64,000 nucleotides of DNA from NCBI GenBank assembly GCA_963732925.1, contig CAVTBJ010000002.1:124001-188000 (forward strand), in the 5' to 3' direction. Both the position numbers and the translations under genes were made by a program. The DNA is from DASZRZ01 sp963732925. Its GTDB lineage: Bacteria; Acidobacteriota; Terriglobia; Terriglobales; Acidobacteriaceae. This document shows, in pieces, positions 36,249-44,681 of this stretch (its first letter is position 1; every line of letters starts with the position of its first letter). The notes beneath the pieces are model-generated. The model was not told the DNA's origin, searched no databases, and saw nothing but the letters and a program-made list of their open reading frames with translations.

Positions 36249-37220
36249 ATGAAGTACGGTCTTTCTCGACTTCCGATGATCTGTCTGCTCCTGGTCGGAT
36301 TCGCCTATTCGCAAGAACCTCTTCAGCCTGCTGTCTCTCTTAAGCCCGACACTGGGACCTTTTTCGAGGATACCTATAGGAGCAACTACTTCGGCTTTTC
36401 GTACCCGTTGGAGGAGGGCTGGTTTGAAAATGAAACACTCTCGACGAAAACCTCGGCCAACGAAGGTACTGGGATCTCCGGTCACTTTCAGTTGCTGGTA
36501 GTGGACCGGCACACTGGAAATTCCATGCGGGAGCGAGTCATAATTTTTGCCGATAAAGCCAGCCAATTCCCGAGCACAGATGTTGCGGGGCTCCTTTCGA
36601 AGGTCGCTCGAGCTCAAATCCGAAACCCGCAGACAAAGCTGCTGAGCGATGCGTTGCCAGCCACCTATGCTGGCAGGAAGTTCTACCGCGCAGAATGGGC
36701 CGAGAGCTATAGCGGGGGCACGCTCTTCAAGGCAATGGCTTGAACCCAATTGAGTGGATTCCTGCTGACTTGGGCATTTGCTGCAAATTCGCAGGAGGAC
36801 CTTGAGAGACTCATAGGCAGTCTTAACGGAATCACCTTCTTGCCCCCGCCCCCGGTTGTGCCGCAGCCGAATGTCGCGTCATCTTCTCATCCGGGCAGCA
36901 CCTCAGCGCCCCGGCCGTTTCAGCCAAAGCGAATTCGCGTCTCTCAAGCCACACTTGAAAAATACATCGCGCGTACGATAATGCCGAAGTATCCGCAGGC
37001 TGCCATCAAAAAGCGGGTAGAGGGCGCTGTAAGAATGCATGTCTTGCTGGATCAGTCGGGTCAAGTTTTGGCGCTTGAGGTGATCGACGGAGCTCCAGAA
37101 TTGAGAGGGGCTGCGCTGGACGCTGTTCGCCAATGGAAATTCAAGCCGTATCTCCTCAATGGCGAACCCGTCGAGTTGGATAGCCAGATTACCGTCAACT
37201 TCGAGCTATCGTCAAAGTAA
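36249..37220 (+). CDS. Exported protein with TonB C-terminal domain, in-frame TGA
   Basis: The ATG at 36249 starts a signal peptide (LPMICLLLVGFAYSQ). The first domain (SNYFGFSYPLEEGWFENETL ... FYRAEWAESYSGGTLFKAMA) reads to a TGA at 36741-36743. The same frame continues at once with TQLSGFLLTWAFAANSQEDL, which looks like the rest of that domain, then a Pro-rich linker and a TonB C-terminal domain (RIRVSQATLEKYIARTIMPK, VRMHVLLDQSGQVLALEVI, AALDAVRQWKFKPYLLNGEP). As one protein it is about 323 residues. Either a base error or a genuine nonsense mutation splits it. Its TonB-like end suggests a cell-envelope role. Confidence 0.75.
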
Positions 37221-37249
37221 TCTCGAATGCCGCAGTCATAGCAATAGAA

Positions 37250-37273
37250 AAGCCCGGCTTGCCAGCCGGGCTT
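37250..37273. terminator. Bidirectional terminator hairpin
   Basis: AAGCCCGGCT (37250-37259) pairs with AGCCGGGCTT (37264-37273) over a 4-base loop. On the minus strand it is followed by TTTCTAT after the stem, and on the plus strand by ATTTCTG. It lies between the convergent TonB-C gene and rpmA and probably ends both. Confidence 0.8.
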
Positions 37274-37310
37274 ATTTCTGCATGCCTGCCTATCCGCGTG
37301 AACTAGCGTT

Positions 37311-37577
37311 CTATGCCTTCTCCGCCGCCGGTTCCACCAGAATGAACTTTCCCATCGCACCCTTGTCCACGAACTTCACCACGCCGGTGATTTTGGCGAA
37401 CAGGGTGTCGTCTTTGCCGCGCCCCACATTCAGCCCGGGCTTATAGCGGGTACCTCGCTGGCGCACGATGATGGAACCTCCGGGGACAAGCTGCCCGCCG
37501 AACACTTTCACTCCCAGCCGCTGCGCATTCGAGTCGCGGCCATTGCGTGAGCTGCCTAAACCTTTTTTATGTGCCAT
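37311..37577 (-). CDS. rpmA: 50S ribosomal protein L27
   Basis: 88 residues, the usual size. It begins MAHKKGLGSSRNGRDSNAQR and continues LGVKVFGGQLVPGGSIIVRQ, RGTRYKPGLNVGRGKDDTLF, ending in a short acidic tail. L27 sits near the peptidyl transferase centre of the ribosome. It has no N-terminal cleavable extension of the Firmicutes type. It lies 35 bp downstream of rplU, the normal rplU-rpmA pair. Confidence 0.97.
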   Translation of the reverse strand: MAHKKGLGSSRNGRDSNAQRLGVKVFGGQLVPGGSIIVRQRGTRYKPGLNVGRGKDDTLFAKITGVVKFVDKGAMGKFILVEPAAEKA

Positions 37578-37612
37578 ATCTCAATTCCGTTTCTGTTCGA
37601 GAAATCCCGGGG

Positions 37613-38125
37613 TTACTTCTTCCCCTTGGGCTTCGATTTGCTCTTGCTCGCCGACTTCGCGGGAGCCTTTGCCTTCCTGGCTGCTCCGCCGCTCTTGGCC
37701 TTTTTCGCAGCCGGCTTCGCCTTCTTCGGAGCCGCGGCAGCGGGCTCAGCCGAAACTTCCCCGCCTGCGGGCTTTGCCTTCTTCGGAGCGCGTACTGGCA
37801 ATTCCGGCGCGCTGAAGGTCTTGCCGTCCACGGCAATTTCCATAATCCGCACCGAACTGAACGCCTGCCGGTGACCCTGCAGCTTTTTGTACTGCTTCTT
37901 CCGCTTGTAGTGGAAGACCAGGATCTTGCCGCCGCGGCCTTCATCCAGAACTTGCCCGGTTACTTGTGCGTTCTCTCCGGGACCGATCTCACCATCGCTG
38001 CTGGACACCGCCAGCACGTCAAACTGCACCTGGCCATTGTCGCCAGGGGTCAGCCGTTCCAGCCGAACTACGTCTCCGGGCGCCACACGATACTGCTTTC
38101 CCCCGGCGCGGATCACCGCGTACAT
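37613..38125 (-). CDS. rplU: 50S ribosomal protein L21 with basic C-terminal extension
   Basis: 170 residues. The first 105 or so are canonical L21 (MYAVIRAGGKQYRVAPGDVV, VTGQVLDEGRGGKILVFHYK, RKKQYKKLQGHRQAFSSVRI). After that there is a tail of about 65 residues made almost only of Lys, Ala, Pro and Ser (PKKAKPAGGE, AAPKKAKPAAKKAKSG, KSASKSKSKPKGKK). The tail is longer than in most L21 proteins and could bind nucleic acid. A good promoter lies about 150 bp upstream. Confidence 0.95.
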   Translation of the reverse strand: MYAVIRAGGKQYRVAPGDVVRLERLTPGDNGQVQFDVLAVSSSDGEIGPGENAQVTGQVLDEGRGGKILVFHYKRKKQYKKLQGHRQAFSSVRIMEIAVDGKTFSAPELPVRAPKKAKPAGGEVSAEPAAAAPKKAKPAAKKAKSGGAARKAKAPAKSASKSKSKPKGKK

Positions 38126-38276
38126 AAAGCCTCCAGAAACTGCCGAACCTACGGGACCTCAGCGCCCAGAGCGCGGGTCCTCTTCATAGAATTGCCGCAT
38201 AACTTCCCGCATCCGCGACCCGGAAGGCCGCAAACCTGCCCTCAGAAAGGGAATGGAAGGAGGGGCAAACCTTAGG

Positions 38277-38306
38277 ATTTTAGCCTGTTGGGCGAGAAGC
38301 CGTCAA
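38277..38306 (-). promoter_or_regulatory. Predicted sigma70-type promoter for rplU-rpmA
   Basis: On the minus strand TTGACG (38306-38301) and TAAAAT (38282-38277) are separated by 18 bases. They point toward rplU, whose start is about 150 bp downstream, which leaves a leader of about 145 nt. Confidence 0.6.
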
Positions 38307-38357
38307 ACCCGAGACATACAACGATCTTTAGGATCCGATATGCTGATTTTCCTGGAC

Positions 38358-38387
38358 AAAAAAGGGCCGCACCGATTGGGGCAGCCC
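38358..38387 (-). terminator. Intrinsic terminator after the NHL-repeat gene
   Basis: On the minus strand GGGCTGC (38387-38381) pairs with GCGGCCC (38370-38364), including one G-T wobble, and is followed directly by TTTTTT. It is 23 bp after the stop of the NHL gene. Confidence 0.75.
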
Positions 38388-38409
38388 AGGAACCCACACC
38401 GTTCCTTGA

Positions 38410-41400
38410 CTAGTTCGTCACATTGACGCCTAGTTGCACCGAGTGCTGCGGCGCACTACTGCTCCCCCCGGCGCCCGTGGCAGTGACCGTCACGGTCTGT
38501 TGTCCGACGGGAGTCGCAATGACGTTATTGGTCGCCCGGGTCGAGTGATCGCCACAGCCTGGCAAGGTAACCAGCAGCGCCAGCAGAAACAGCCGCGCAA
38601 GTCCCTTCCGCCAACTTCCACTTCCCATGACCACAGTGGCGAACAACCCTATCAGGCCAAGCGTCCAGCCTGCCGGGCCCGGGCCCGTGCGCGCTCTCGC
38701 GAGTTGCGTCCCCGTGGTTCGCACCACCAGCGTCGAACTTACCGGGCTATCGCCGGTCGCGGTCAGCGATGCCGGCGTGAACGTGCAGGTCACTCCCACC
38801 GGCACGCTTCCACAGCTCAGGTTCACAGTGCCCGTGAAACCGTGCAGCGGAGTCAGGGTAATGGTCGCCTGCGCCGACTGTCCCCGCGCGACGGTCAGCG
38901 CTGACGGACTGGCCGTGAGCGTGTAGTCCGGCGTGTTCTGTTGAGGCACAACCACGCTTAAATCGACAGTGTTCGACGTGCTCCCGAGGAAGCCCTCGGT
39001 TTCCTCATATTGTGCCCTCAACGAGTGCGCTCCCTCCGAAAGGCTGGAGGTTTCCAGTACCGCCATGCCGTCGCTCAGTTCCCCGCTTCCCAACCCAACC
39101 TCGCCGTCATAGAAGGTTACGATGCCTGCCGGCGTTCCCGACGAAGCGCTTACCGTTGCGGTCAGAGTCACCGTGTCCCCCACGTTTGCCTCTCCGCTCG
39201 GACTTGCCGCCAGACTCGTGCTGGTGGATTGCGTGAGCGCGACCCCCGTACCCCCGAGCAATACCAGATGTGGACTATTCGCGGCGTTGCTCGTGATGGT
39301 AGCCTCTCCGGCCGCAGATCCCCCCGCGCCTGGCGTAAACGCGAGCTGGACCGTGCAGGAATCGCCTGCTGCCACTGGAACCCCTCCGTCACAAGTTCCG
39401 CCCACGGCTGCAAACACTTCGTTGTCAATGGCGCCCTCCTGCAGGTTGAGGTTGGCAGTACCGGCGTTCCGGATGGTCACTGTCTGGGCGGCGCTGGTTT
39501 CGCCAACGTTGGTGTCGGCAAAGGAAACAGCCGTTTTGCCCACATCCACCTTACGCAGAGCGCTGTTGCTCTTATCCGCGATGTAGAGGCTGCCGAAGCC
39601 GTCCGCGTCCACCGCAACGGGATCGTTCAGTTGCGCCCCCGTGGCCAGCCCCTCGCTGGAGCCCGCGCCTAAGGTCGCATTGCCCGCGACGGTGTGGATG
39701 TTTCCTTCCGAGTCCACCTTCCGAATCACCTGATTGCTTTCCGCAATGTAGATCGCGCCTTCCTCATCTACCGCGACGCCATCCACTGCGCCCAAAGTGG
39801 CGGATGTCGCAGCCCCCCCGTCTCCGGCAGAACCCTCGCTGCCCGGCGTACCGGCAACCGTCGTGATGATTCCGGTGCCCTGGTCCACTTTGCGCACCGC
39901 GTAATTCAATGTATCCCCAATGTAGACATTCCCCGCCGCATCCACGGCGACCGAGGAAGGCGAGTTCAGTTGAGCGCTGCTCGCCGCTCCTCCATCGCCG
40001 CTATATCCGGCTTCCCCAAAAAGCTGTCCCGCAAACGTCGTAAAGGTGCCGGAAGGACTCACTTTGCGGATCACGCTGTTGGCTCTGTCGGCGATATAGA
40101 GGTTGCCGGTGTCGTCGACCGCGACATCCTGCGGCTGACTCAATTCCGCCTCTGTGGCCGGTCCGCCTTCGTCGCAGGGACTGGAACCGGCTGTGCCGTT
40201 TCCTGCCACAGTCGAGATGGTTCCCTGAATGTCCACTTTGCGTACCACGTTATTGTCGCGGTCAGCGATATAGAGATTGCCCGAGGCATCCACCGCCAGG
40301 CCGGCAGGACTGTTCAGGCCCGCCGCAGTCGCCAGTCCACCATCACCCTGATATGTTCCCCCTTTGGTTTCATCCCCCGCGACAATGGTTGGCGAGCTGC
40401 CATCGGCCTTCATGCGCCACACCTGTTGATGCGCGGTATCGGAAACGTAAACGTTTCCCGCCGCGTCCGTGGCAACACCCTCGGTGCTGCCCAGATCGCT
40501 GGCAATTGTGGTCATCACGCCCGGAACAAAAGTAAATACTGGACCTGCACCGAAGCCGGTCAATCCAAATACATAGGCCCTGCCGTCGCTATCGGTCACG
40601 ATGAGTGGCGCAGTGCGCGTTCCCGGGGCGCTGGGACTAAACGTAACCGGAACCGTGCAAGTGGAACCGTCGCTGTTCAGCGTGGCTCCATCCACAGTGC
40701 AGCCGGTGACCTCTCCCAGGCTGAAGTCCCCGTAGCCCGGCGAAATTTGAATGGAGGAGATTGCCAAATCCTGGTTAAATCGCAGCACGACATTCTGGGC
40801 GGCGCTGCTTTCTCCCACTGTGGTTCGAGGCAGGATCGTGCTCGCAAATGCCACTCTGCGCACGCGACTGTCCTGCAGAGACGCGATATATAAATTCCCC
40901 CCGGAATCAATTGCCAGCCCGGTTGGTCCGCTGATTCCCGCCTCCGTGGCCGGTCCTCCATCGCCGCTGTAGCTGCCTCCTGTACCCGCGACCGTGGTGA
41001 TGATTCCGCCGCCATCAATTTTCCGTACCCGGCGGTCGCCGTACGCGGAAACATAGAGGTTTCCGGCAGGATCGAAAGCCAGGAAGAATGGAAGGGAGAT
41101 GCCGGCGCTGGTGGCGGGACTACCATCGCCGCTGAATTCAGCATCGCCAGTGCCGGCAATGGTGGTAATGACGCCCTCAGCGTCGATTCGACGAACCCTG
41201 AAGTTTTCGAAATCGGCGAAGTAGAGATTGCCCGCGGCATCGAACGCCATTCCGGCAGGATCGTCCAACTGCGCTTCCGTAGCCAGACCGTTGTCTCCGC
41301 TGAAGCCTGGGGTCCCCGTCCCTGCAATGGTGGTAATGACTCCCTCGGAATCAACGCGACGAATCACTGAATCCGTCCACTGTGCAATGTAGAGATTATT

Positions 41401-42003
41401 GTCCGCATCGAATACCAGGCCGCTCGGGCTGGGCACACCTGCTTCAGTTGCTGCTCCACCATCGCCACTGCTGCTCGAACTTCCCGAACCAGCGACCGTG
41501 GTGATGATCTGAGTGCCGGCATCGACCCTGCGGACCCGGTTATGCCCCTGGTCTGCAATGTACAGATTGCCGTCAGAGTCCAGAGCGACAGCGGCGGGGC
41601 CGGACAAGACGGCTTGCGTGCCCAAGCATCCATCTCCGACACTGTCGGCCTGCTCTTCGCAGCCGGAACCGCCGCCGGCAACCGTGGTAATGATTCCCTG
41701 CGCGTCCACCTTGCGCACTCGGGCGTTGCTGAAATCCGAGATATACAGATTGCCGTCGCTGTCCATGGCGATGCCGCGCGGGAAGTCAAGGTCGGCGGAA
41801 GTCGCCGGACCTCCATCCTGCTCCACGTTGTAGCCGCCGGTGCCGGTGCCGGCAACCGTACTAATCGCTGAATCCAGTGTCACAGCGGGCAGGGGTATGC
41901 CAAAGGCAAAAGGCGCGGAGATCAGAATCACAATCATTAGGGATGCGGCGAGCAGCCGTAGCCCGCTGGCGCGCAGAAAGTTGCAGTACCGGAGGTTCGT
42001 CAT
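38410..42003 (-). CDS. Giant NHL-repeat exported protein with Ig-like domains
   Basis: 1,197 residues from MTNLRYCNF. Signal peptide (ASLMIVILISAPFAFG). Two blocks of NHL repeats of about 50 residues each, with the pattern SGDGGPAT ... GLAIDSGGNLYIASLQDSRV and ITTVAGTG, about six units in the first block and seven in the second, i.e. two predicted beta-propellers. Each block is followed by an ASH-like domain (VPVTFSPSAPGTRTAPL; AAQTVTIRNAGTANL). Next come a Big_3-like Ig domain (STSLAASPSGEANVGDTV), another Ig-like domain and a hydrophobic segment GWTLGLIGLFATVVMG, then LPGCG and a Thr/Val-rich end. A cell-surface binding role is likely. Confidence 0.88.
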   Translation of the reverse strand: MTNLRYCNFLRASGLRLLAASLMIVILISAPFAFGIPLPAVTLDSAISTVAGTGTGGYNVEQDGGPATSADLDFPRGIAMDSDGNLYISDFSNARVRKVDAQGIITTVAGGGSGCEEQADSVGDGCLGTQAVLSGPAAVALDSDGNLYIADQGHNRVRRVDAGTQIITTVAGSGSSSSSGDGGAATEAGVPSPSGLVFDADNNLYIAQWTDSVIRRVDSEGVITTIAGTGTPGFSGDNGLATEAQLDDPAGMAFDAAGNLYFADFENFRVRRIDAEGVITTIAGTGDAEFSGDGSPATSAGISLPFFLAFDPAGNLYVSAYGDRRVRKIDGGGIITTVAGTGGSYSGDGGPATEAGISGPTGLAIDSGGNLYIASLQDSRVRRVAFASTILPRTTVGESSAAQNVVLRFNQDLAISSIQISPGYGDFSLGEVTGCTVDGATLNSDGSTCTVPVTFSPSAPGTRTAPLIVTDSDGRAYVFGLTGFGAGPVFTFVPGVMTTIASDLGSTEGVATDAAGNVYVSDTAHQQVWRMKADGSSPTIVAGDETKGGTYQGDGGLATAAGLNSPAGLAVDASGNLYIADRDNNVVRKVDIQGTISTVAGNGTAGSSPCDEGGPATEAELSQPQDVAVDDTGNLYIADRANSVIRKVSPSGTFTTFAGQLFGEAGYSGDGGAASSAQLNSPSSVAVDAAGNVYIGDTLNYAVRKVDQGTGIITTVAGTPGSEGSAGDGGAATSATLGAVDGVAVDEEGAIYIAESNQVIRKVDSEGNIHTVAGNATLGAGSSEGLATGAQLNDPVAVDADGFGSLYIADKSNSALRKVDVGKTAVSFADTNVGETSAAQTVTIRNAGTANLNLQEGAIDNEVFAAVGGTCDGGVPVAAGDSCTVQLAFTPGAGGSAAGEATITSNAANSPHLVLLGGTGVALTQSTSTSLAASPSGEANVGDTVTLTATVSASSGTPAGIVTFYDGEVGLGSGELSDGMAVLETSSLSEGAHSLRAQYEETEGFLGSTSNTVDLSVVVPQQNTPDYTLTASPSALTVARGQSAQATITLTPLHGFTGTVNLSCGSVPVGVTCTFTPASLTATGDSPVSSTLVVRTTGTQLARARTGPGPAGWTLGLIGLFATVVMGSGSWRKGLARLFLLALLVTLPGCGDHSTRATNNVIATPVGQQTVTVTATGAGGSSSAPQHSVQLGVNVTN

Positions 42004-42367
42004 CGTTGGTAGAAATCTCAGGTGGAAATTGTGTGCGCTGCACACCGGCGGTCCCAGCAGAGCCAGCTTGCCGACGCTGGTCCTGGCTTTGCCTTCTCCA
42101 CTGAAGGAAATGCAGTCACGGCTCACAATGCAGAAAGAGCTTCGCCGCGTCAGGGGATCGGAAGCATTCGCACTGTAGGGCGTACGTGCCGGATGGCTCA
42201 AGGAATGAGCGACGTTCAGTGTGCACTGCTGTGGTACGACGATGGCAGGATGGGAATTTTCCGGATGTGGGAGCGAGAGCGATTGCAGAAGCGGGCTTGT
42301 CCCCGACGGAAAACACCCGTCTGGATCAATCTGCAGCGCTGTTCAAATACCACGATGTGTGTCGCTT
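42004..42367. other. Non-coding stretch upstream of the NHL gene
   Basis: 364 bp between the NHL gene start and the hemL stop. Short reading frames on both strands look random. Nothing specific seen. Confidence 0.5.
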
Positions 42368-43657
42368 CTATTGCGCGAACGCCTCGCGCGCCGCGGCCAC
42401 CGTTTCTCGCACGTCTTCCTCCGTGTGCGCCGTGCTCAGGAATGCCGCCTCGAACTGCGAAGGAGGCAGCCACACCCCCGCCTGCAGCATGGCGCGATGA
42501 AAGCGTCCGAAAGCCTCGGTATCCGACTTCGCCGCTGAAGCCCAGTCCTTCACCGGCTCGGCCGTAAAGAACCAGGTGAACATCGAGCCCACGCGGTTGG
42601 CCAGCAGCGGCACTCCGCCTTCCGCCGCCGCCTCCAGGACCATTGCCACCAGCGTCGCGCTCAACCGCTCCATGCGGCCGTAGACTTCCCGGTTCTCCCG
42701 CAGGTAGCGCAGCGTCGCCAACCCGGCAGTCATGGCCAGCGGATTCCCCGAGAGCGTCCCCGCCTGGTACACCGGCCCCAGGGGCGCGATCATATCCATG
42801 ATCTCAGCCGGTCCTCCGTAAGCGCCTACGGGCAAGCCTCCGCCAATCACTTTGCCCAGCGTCGTCAGGTCAGGACGCGTCCCCAGCAGTTCCTGCGCTC
42901 CGCCGTAGGCCACGCGGAAGCCCGTCATGACTTCATCAAAGATCAGCAGCGATCCATCCCGCGAGGTCAGGTAACGCAGCGCATCCAGAAAGCCCTTCTC
43001 CGGGGGCACGCAGCCCATGTTGCCTACCACCGGCTCCACAATCACGCAGGCAATTTCGCTCTTGTATTTGCGGAAGGCTTGATCGACCGCGTTGCTGTCG
43101 TTGTACGGCAGCGCCAGCGTGAACTGCACGAACTCTTGCGGCACGCCCGCCGACCCGGGGATGCCCAGTGTTGCCACTCCCGATCCGGCCTTCACCAGCA
43201 GTGCGTCACTATGCCCGTGGTAGCAGCCCTCAAATTTCACAATGTGCTTGCGCCCGGTGTAGGCTCGCGCCAGCCGAATCGCGGACATCGTCGCTTCCGT
43301 CCCCGAGCTGACAAAGCGCACCTTCTCCATTGCCGGATAGGCTTCCAGCACCATCTCGGCCAGTTGCACCTCCAGCTCCGTAGACGCCCCAAAGCTGGTG
43401 CCGTTGCGCGCCGCGCACACAATGGCTTCAACCACCTCGGGCGGCGCGTGGCCCAGGATCAGCGGCCCCCACGAGCCCACGTAATCGATATAGGAGTTGC
43501 CGTCCGCATCCCGCACCCGCGATCCCTCGCCCCGGGACACAAACAAGGGCTCGCCACCCACCGAACGGAATGCCCGCACCGGAGAATTCACTCCTCCGGG
43601 GATTACGGCTTCCGCCCGCTTCTGCAACGCACGTGATTTGTCAAGTATTCGGCTCAT
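42368..43657 (-). CDS. hemL: Glutamate-1-semialdehyde 2,1-aminomutase
   Basis: PLP enzyme that makes 5-aminolevulinate for tetrapyrroles in the C5 pathway. 429 residues. ALQKRAEAVIPGGVNSPVRA, YIDYVGSWGPLILGHAPPEV, VRFVSSGTEATMSAIRLARA, ITKFEGCYHGHSDALLVKAG-like core (KFEGCYHGHSDALLVKAGSG), LLIFDEVMTGFRVAYGGAQ and the PLP-binding Lys in TTLGKVIGGGLPVGAYGG. The C-terminus (FEAAFLSTAHTEEDVRETV) is complete. Single gene on this strand. Confidence 0.96.
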   Translation of the reverse strand: MSRILDKSRALQKRAEAVIPGGVNSPVRAFRSVGGEPLFVSRGEGSRVRDADGNSYIDYVGSWGPLILGHAPPEVVEAIVCAARNGTSFGASTELEVQLAEMVLEAYPAMEKVRFVSSGTEATMSAIRLARAYTGRKHIVKFEGCYHGHSDALLVKAGSGVATLGIPGSAGVPQEFVQFTLALPYNDSNAVDQAFRKYKSEIACVIVEPVVGNMGCVPPEKGFLDALRYLTSRDGSLLIFDEVMTGFRVAYGGAQELLGTRPDLTTLGKVIGGGLPVGAYGGPAEIMDMIAPLGPVYQAGTLSGNPLAMTAGLATLRYLRENREVYGRMERLSATLVAMVLEAAAEGGVPLLANRVGSMFTWFFTAEPVKDWASAAKSDTEAFGRFHRAMLQAGVWLPPSQFEAAFLSTAHTEEDVRETVAAAREAFAQ

Positions 43658-43779
43658 CAGCGCAAAATCATATCAGCCGGGACCAGGTGCCCGTTCTGTG
43701 CAGGGGCGGCGGCCAGCTTCGCGGAATTTTCAGGTCCTTCGTTTACGACTTTCCCGCCTTGCCTCCTCCGCCGCAATCC

Positions 43780-44587
43780 ATGACAATCCCGTTCATGTCC
43801 CGCGATGTCCGCGTCTCCAACTGGTCCGAACTTCACAATCAGCTTTTCGAGGACACCTGGAATTTGGCCATTGGCCGCTTCCGCTCCAACTACGTCTACC
43901 GCGGTCTGGGCGATCTCAGCGAGGACTTGCGCACGGGCCTGATGCGTCTGGGTGGTAACGTCCGCCAGACTCGAATACCACCTGCTGCGCAACTTCAAAA
44001 AGTACGCTCGCCAGGATGCAGTCCTCACCGGCTCGGAATGGAACTGGCTGGCCATGGCCCAGCACCACGGCCTGCCCACCCGCCTTCTCGACTGGACGTA
44101 TTCTCCCTATGTCGCCCTGCACTTCGCCACCGAAAACCTCGATGAGTATCACCACGATGGCATTATCTGGTGTATCAACTACGTGGCCGCGCATCGTCTT
44201 CTTCCCGCCAAGCTCCGGGCCGTGCTCGACCGCGAGCGCGCCAACGCCTTTACCGTGGAAATGCTGGATTCCGGCCCGCACTCGCTCCCCGAACTGGAAC
44301 GCCTGTCGCGCCGTCCCTTTCCTGTGTTTCTGGAGCCGCCGTCGCTCGATCAGCGCATCGTGAACCAGTACGCGCTGTTCTCCATGATGTCCAGCCCGAC
44401 CGTGCGCCTGGACGAGTGGCTTCTCCGCCACACGCCTGATCTGGTGCGCCGCATCCTCATTCCCGCCGAGCTCAAGTGGGAAGCCCGCGACAAACTCGAC
44501 CAAGCCAACATCACCGAGCGCGTACTCTTCCCCGGCCTGGACGGCCTCAGCCGCTGGCTGCAGCGCCACTACACTCCCAAGCCGTAA
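43780..44587 (+). CDS. FRG-domain protein (one frameshift)
   Basis: About 268 residues from ATG 43780; 43795 is an alternative. The FRG family signature is seen: SNYVYRGLGDLSEDLRTGLM, then after a one-base shift near 43965 LEYHLLRNFKKYA, MAQHHGLPTRLLDWTYSPYV and ALHFATENL. These blocks (F/YRG, then HxGxPTRLLDWT) define the FRG domain, found in many phage-linked and mobile-element proteins, with unclear activity. The C-terminal half (LFSMMSSPTVRLDEWLLRHT, ELKWEARDKLDQANITERVL, FPGLDGLSRWLQRHY) follows the usual FRG end. It is a stand-alone gene between hemL and mfd. Confidence 0.85.
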
Positions 44588-44681
44588 CAACATTCCTTGG
44601 GATGTGAGCATGCCTCTCCAGATGAGGACCGTGTACGGATGCTGTCTTGCAGTTTTTCCTAACTGCTAAAATCAGAGCGAA

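Noticed and set aside
36741..36743. Selenocysteine at the in-frame TGA
   Set aside because: No SECIS-like hairpin was evident right after it, and other stops and indels in the window point to sequence error. Kept only as a check item.
38434..41871. Several long plus-strand reading frames opposite the NHL gene
   Set aside because: They mirror the NHL repeats and show no protein-like conservation of their own.
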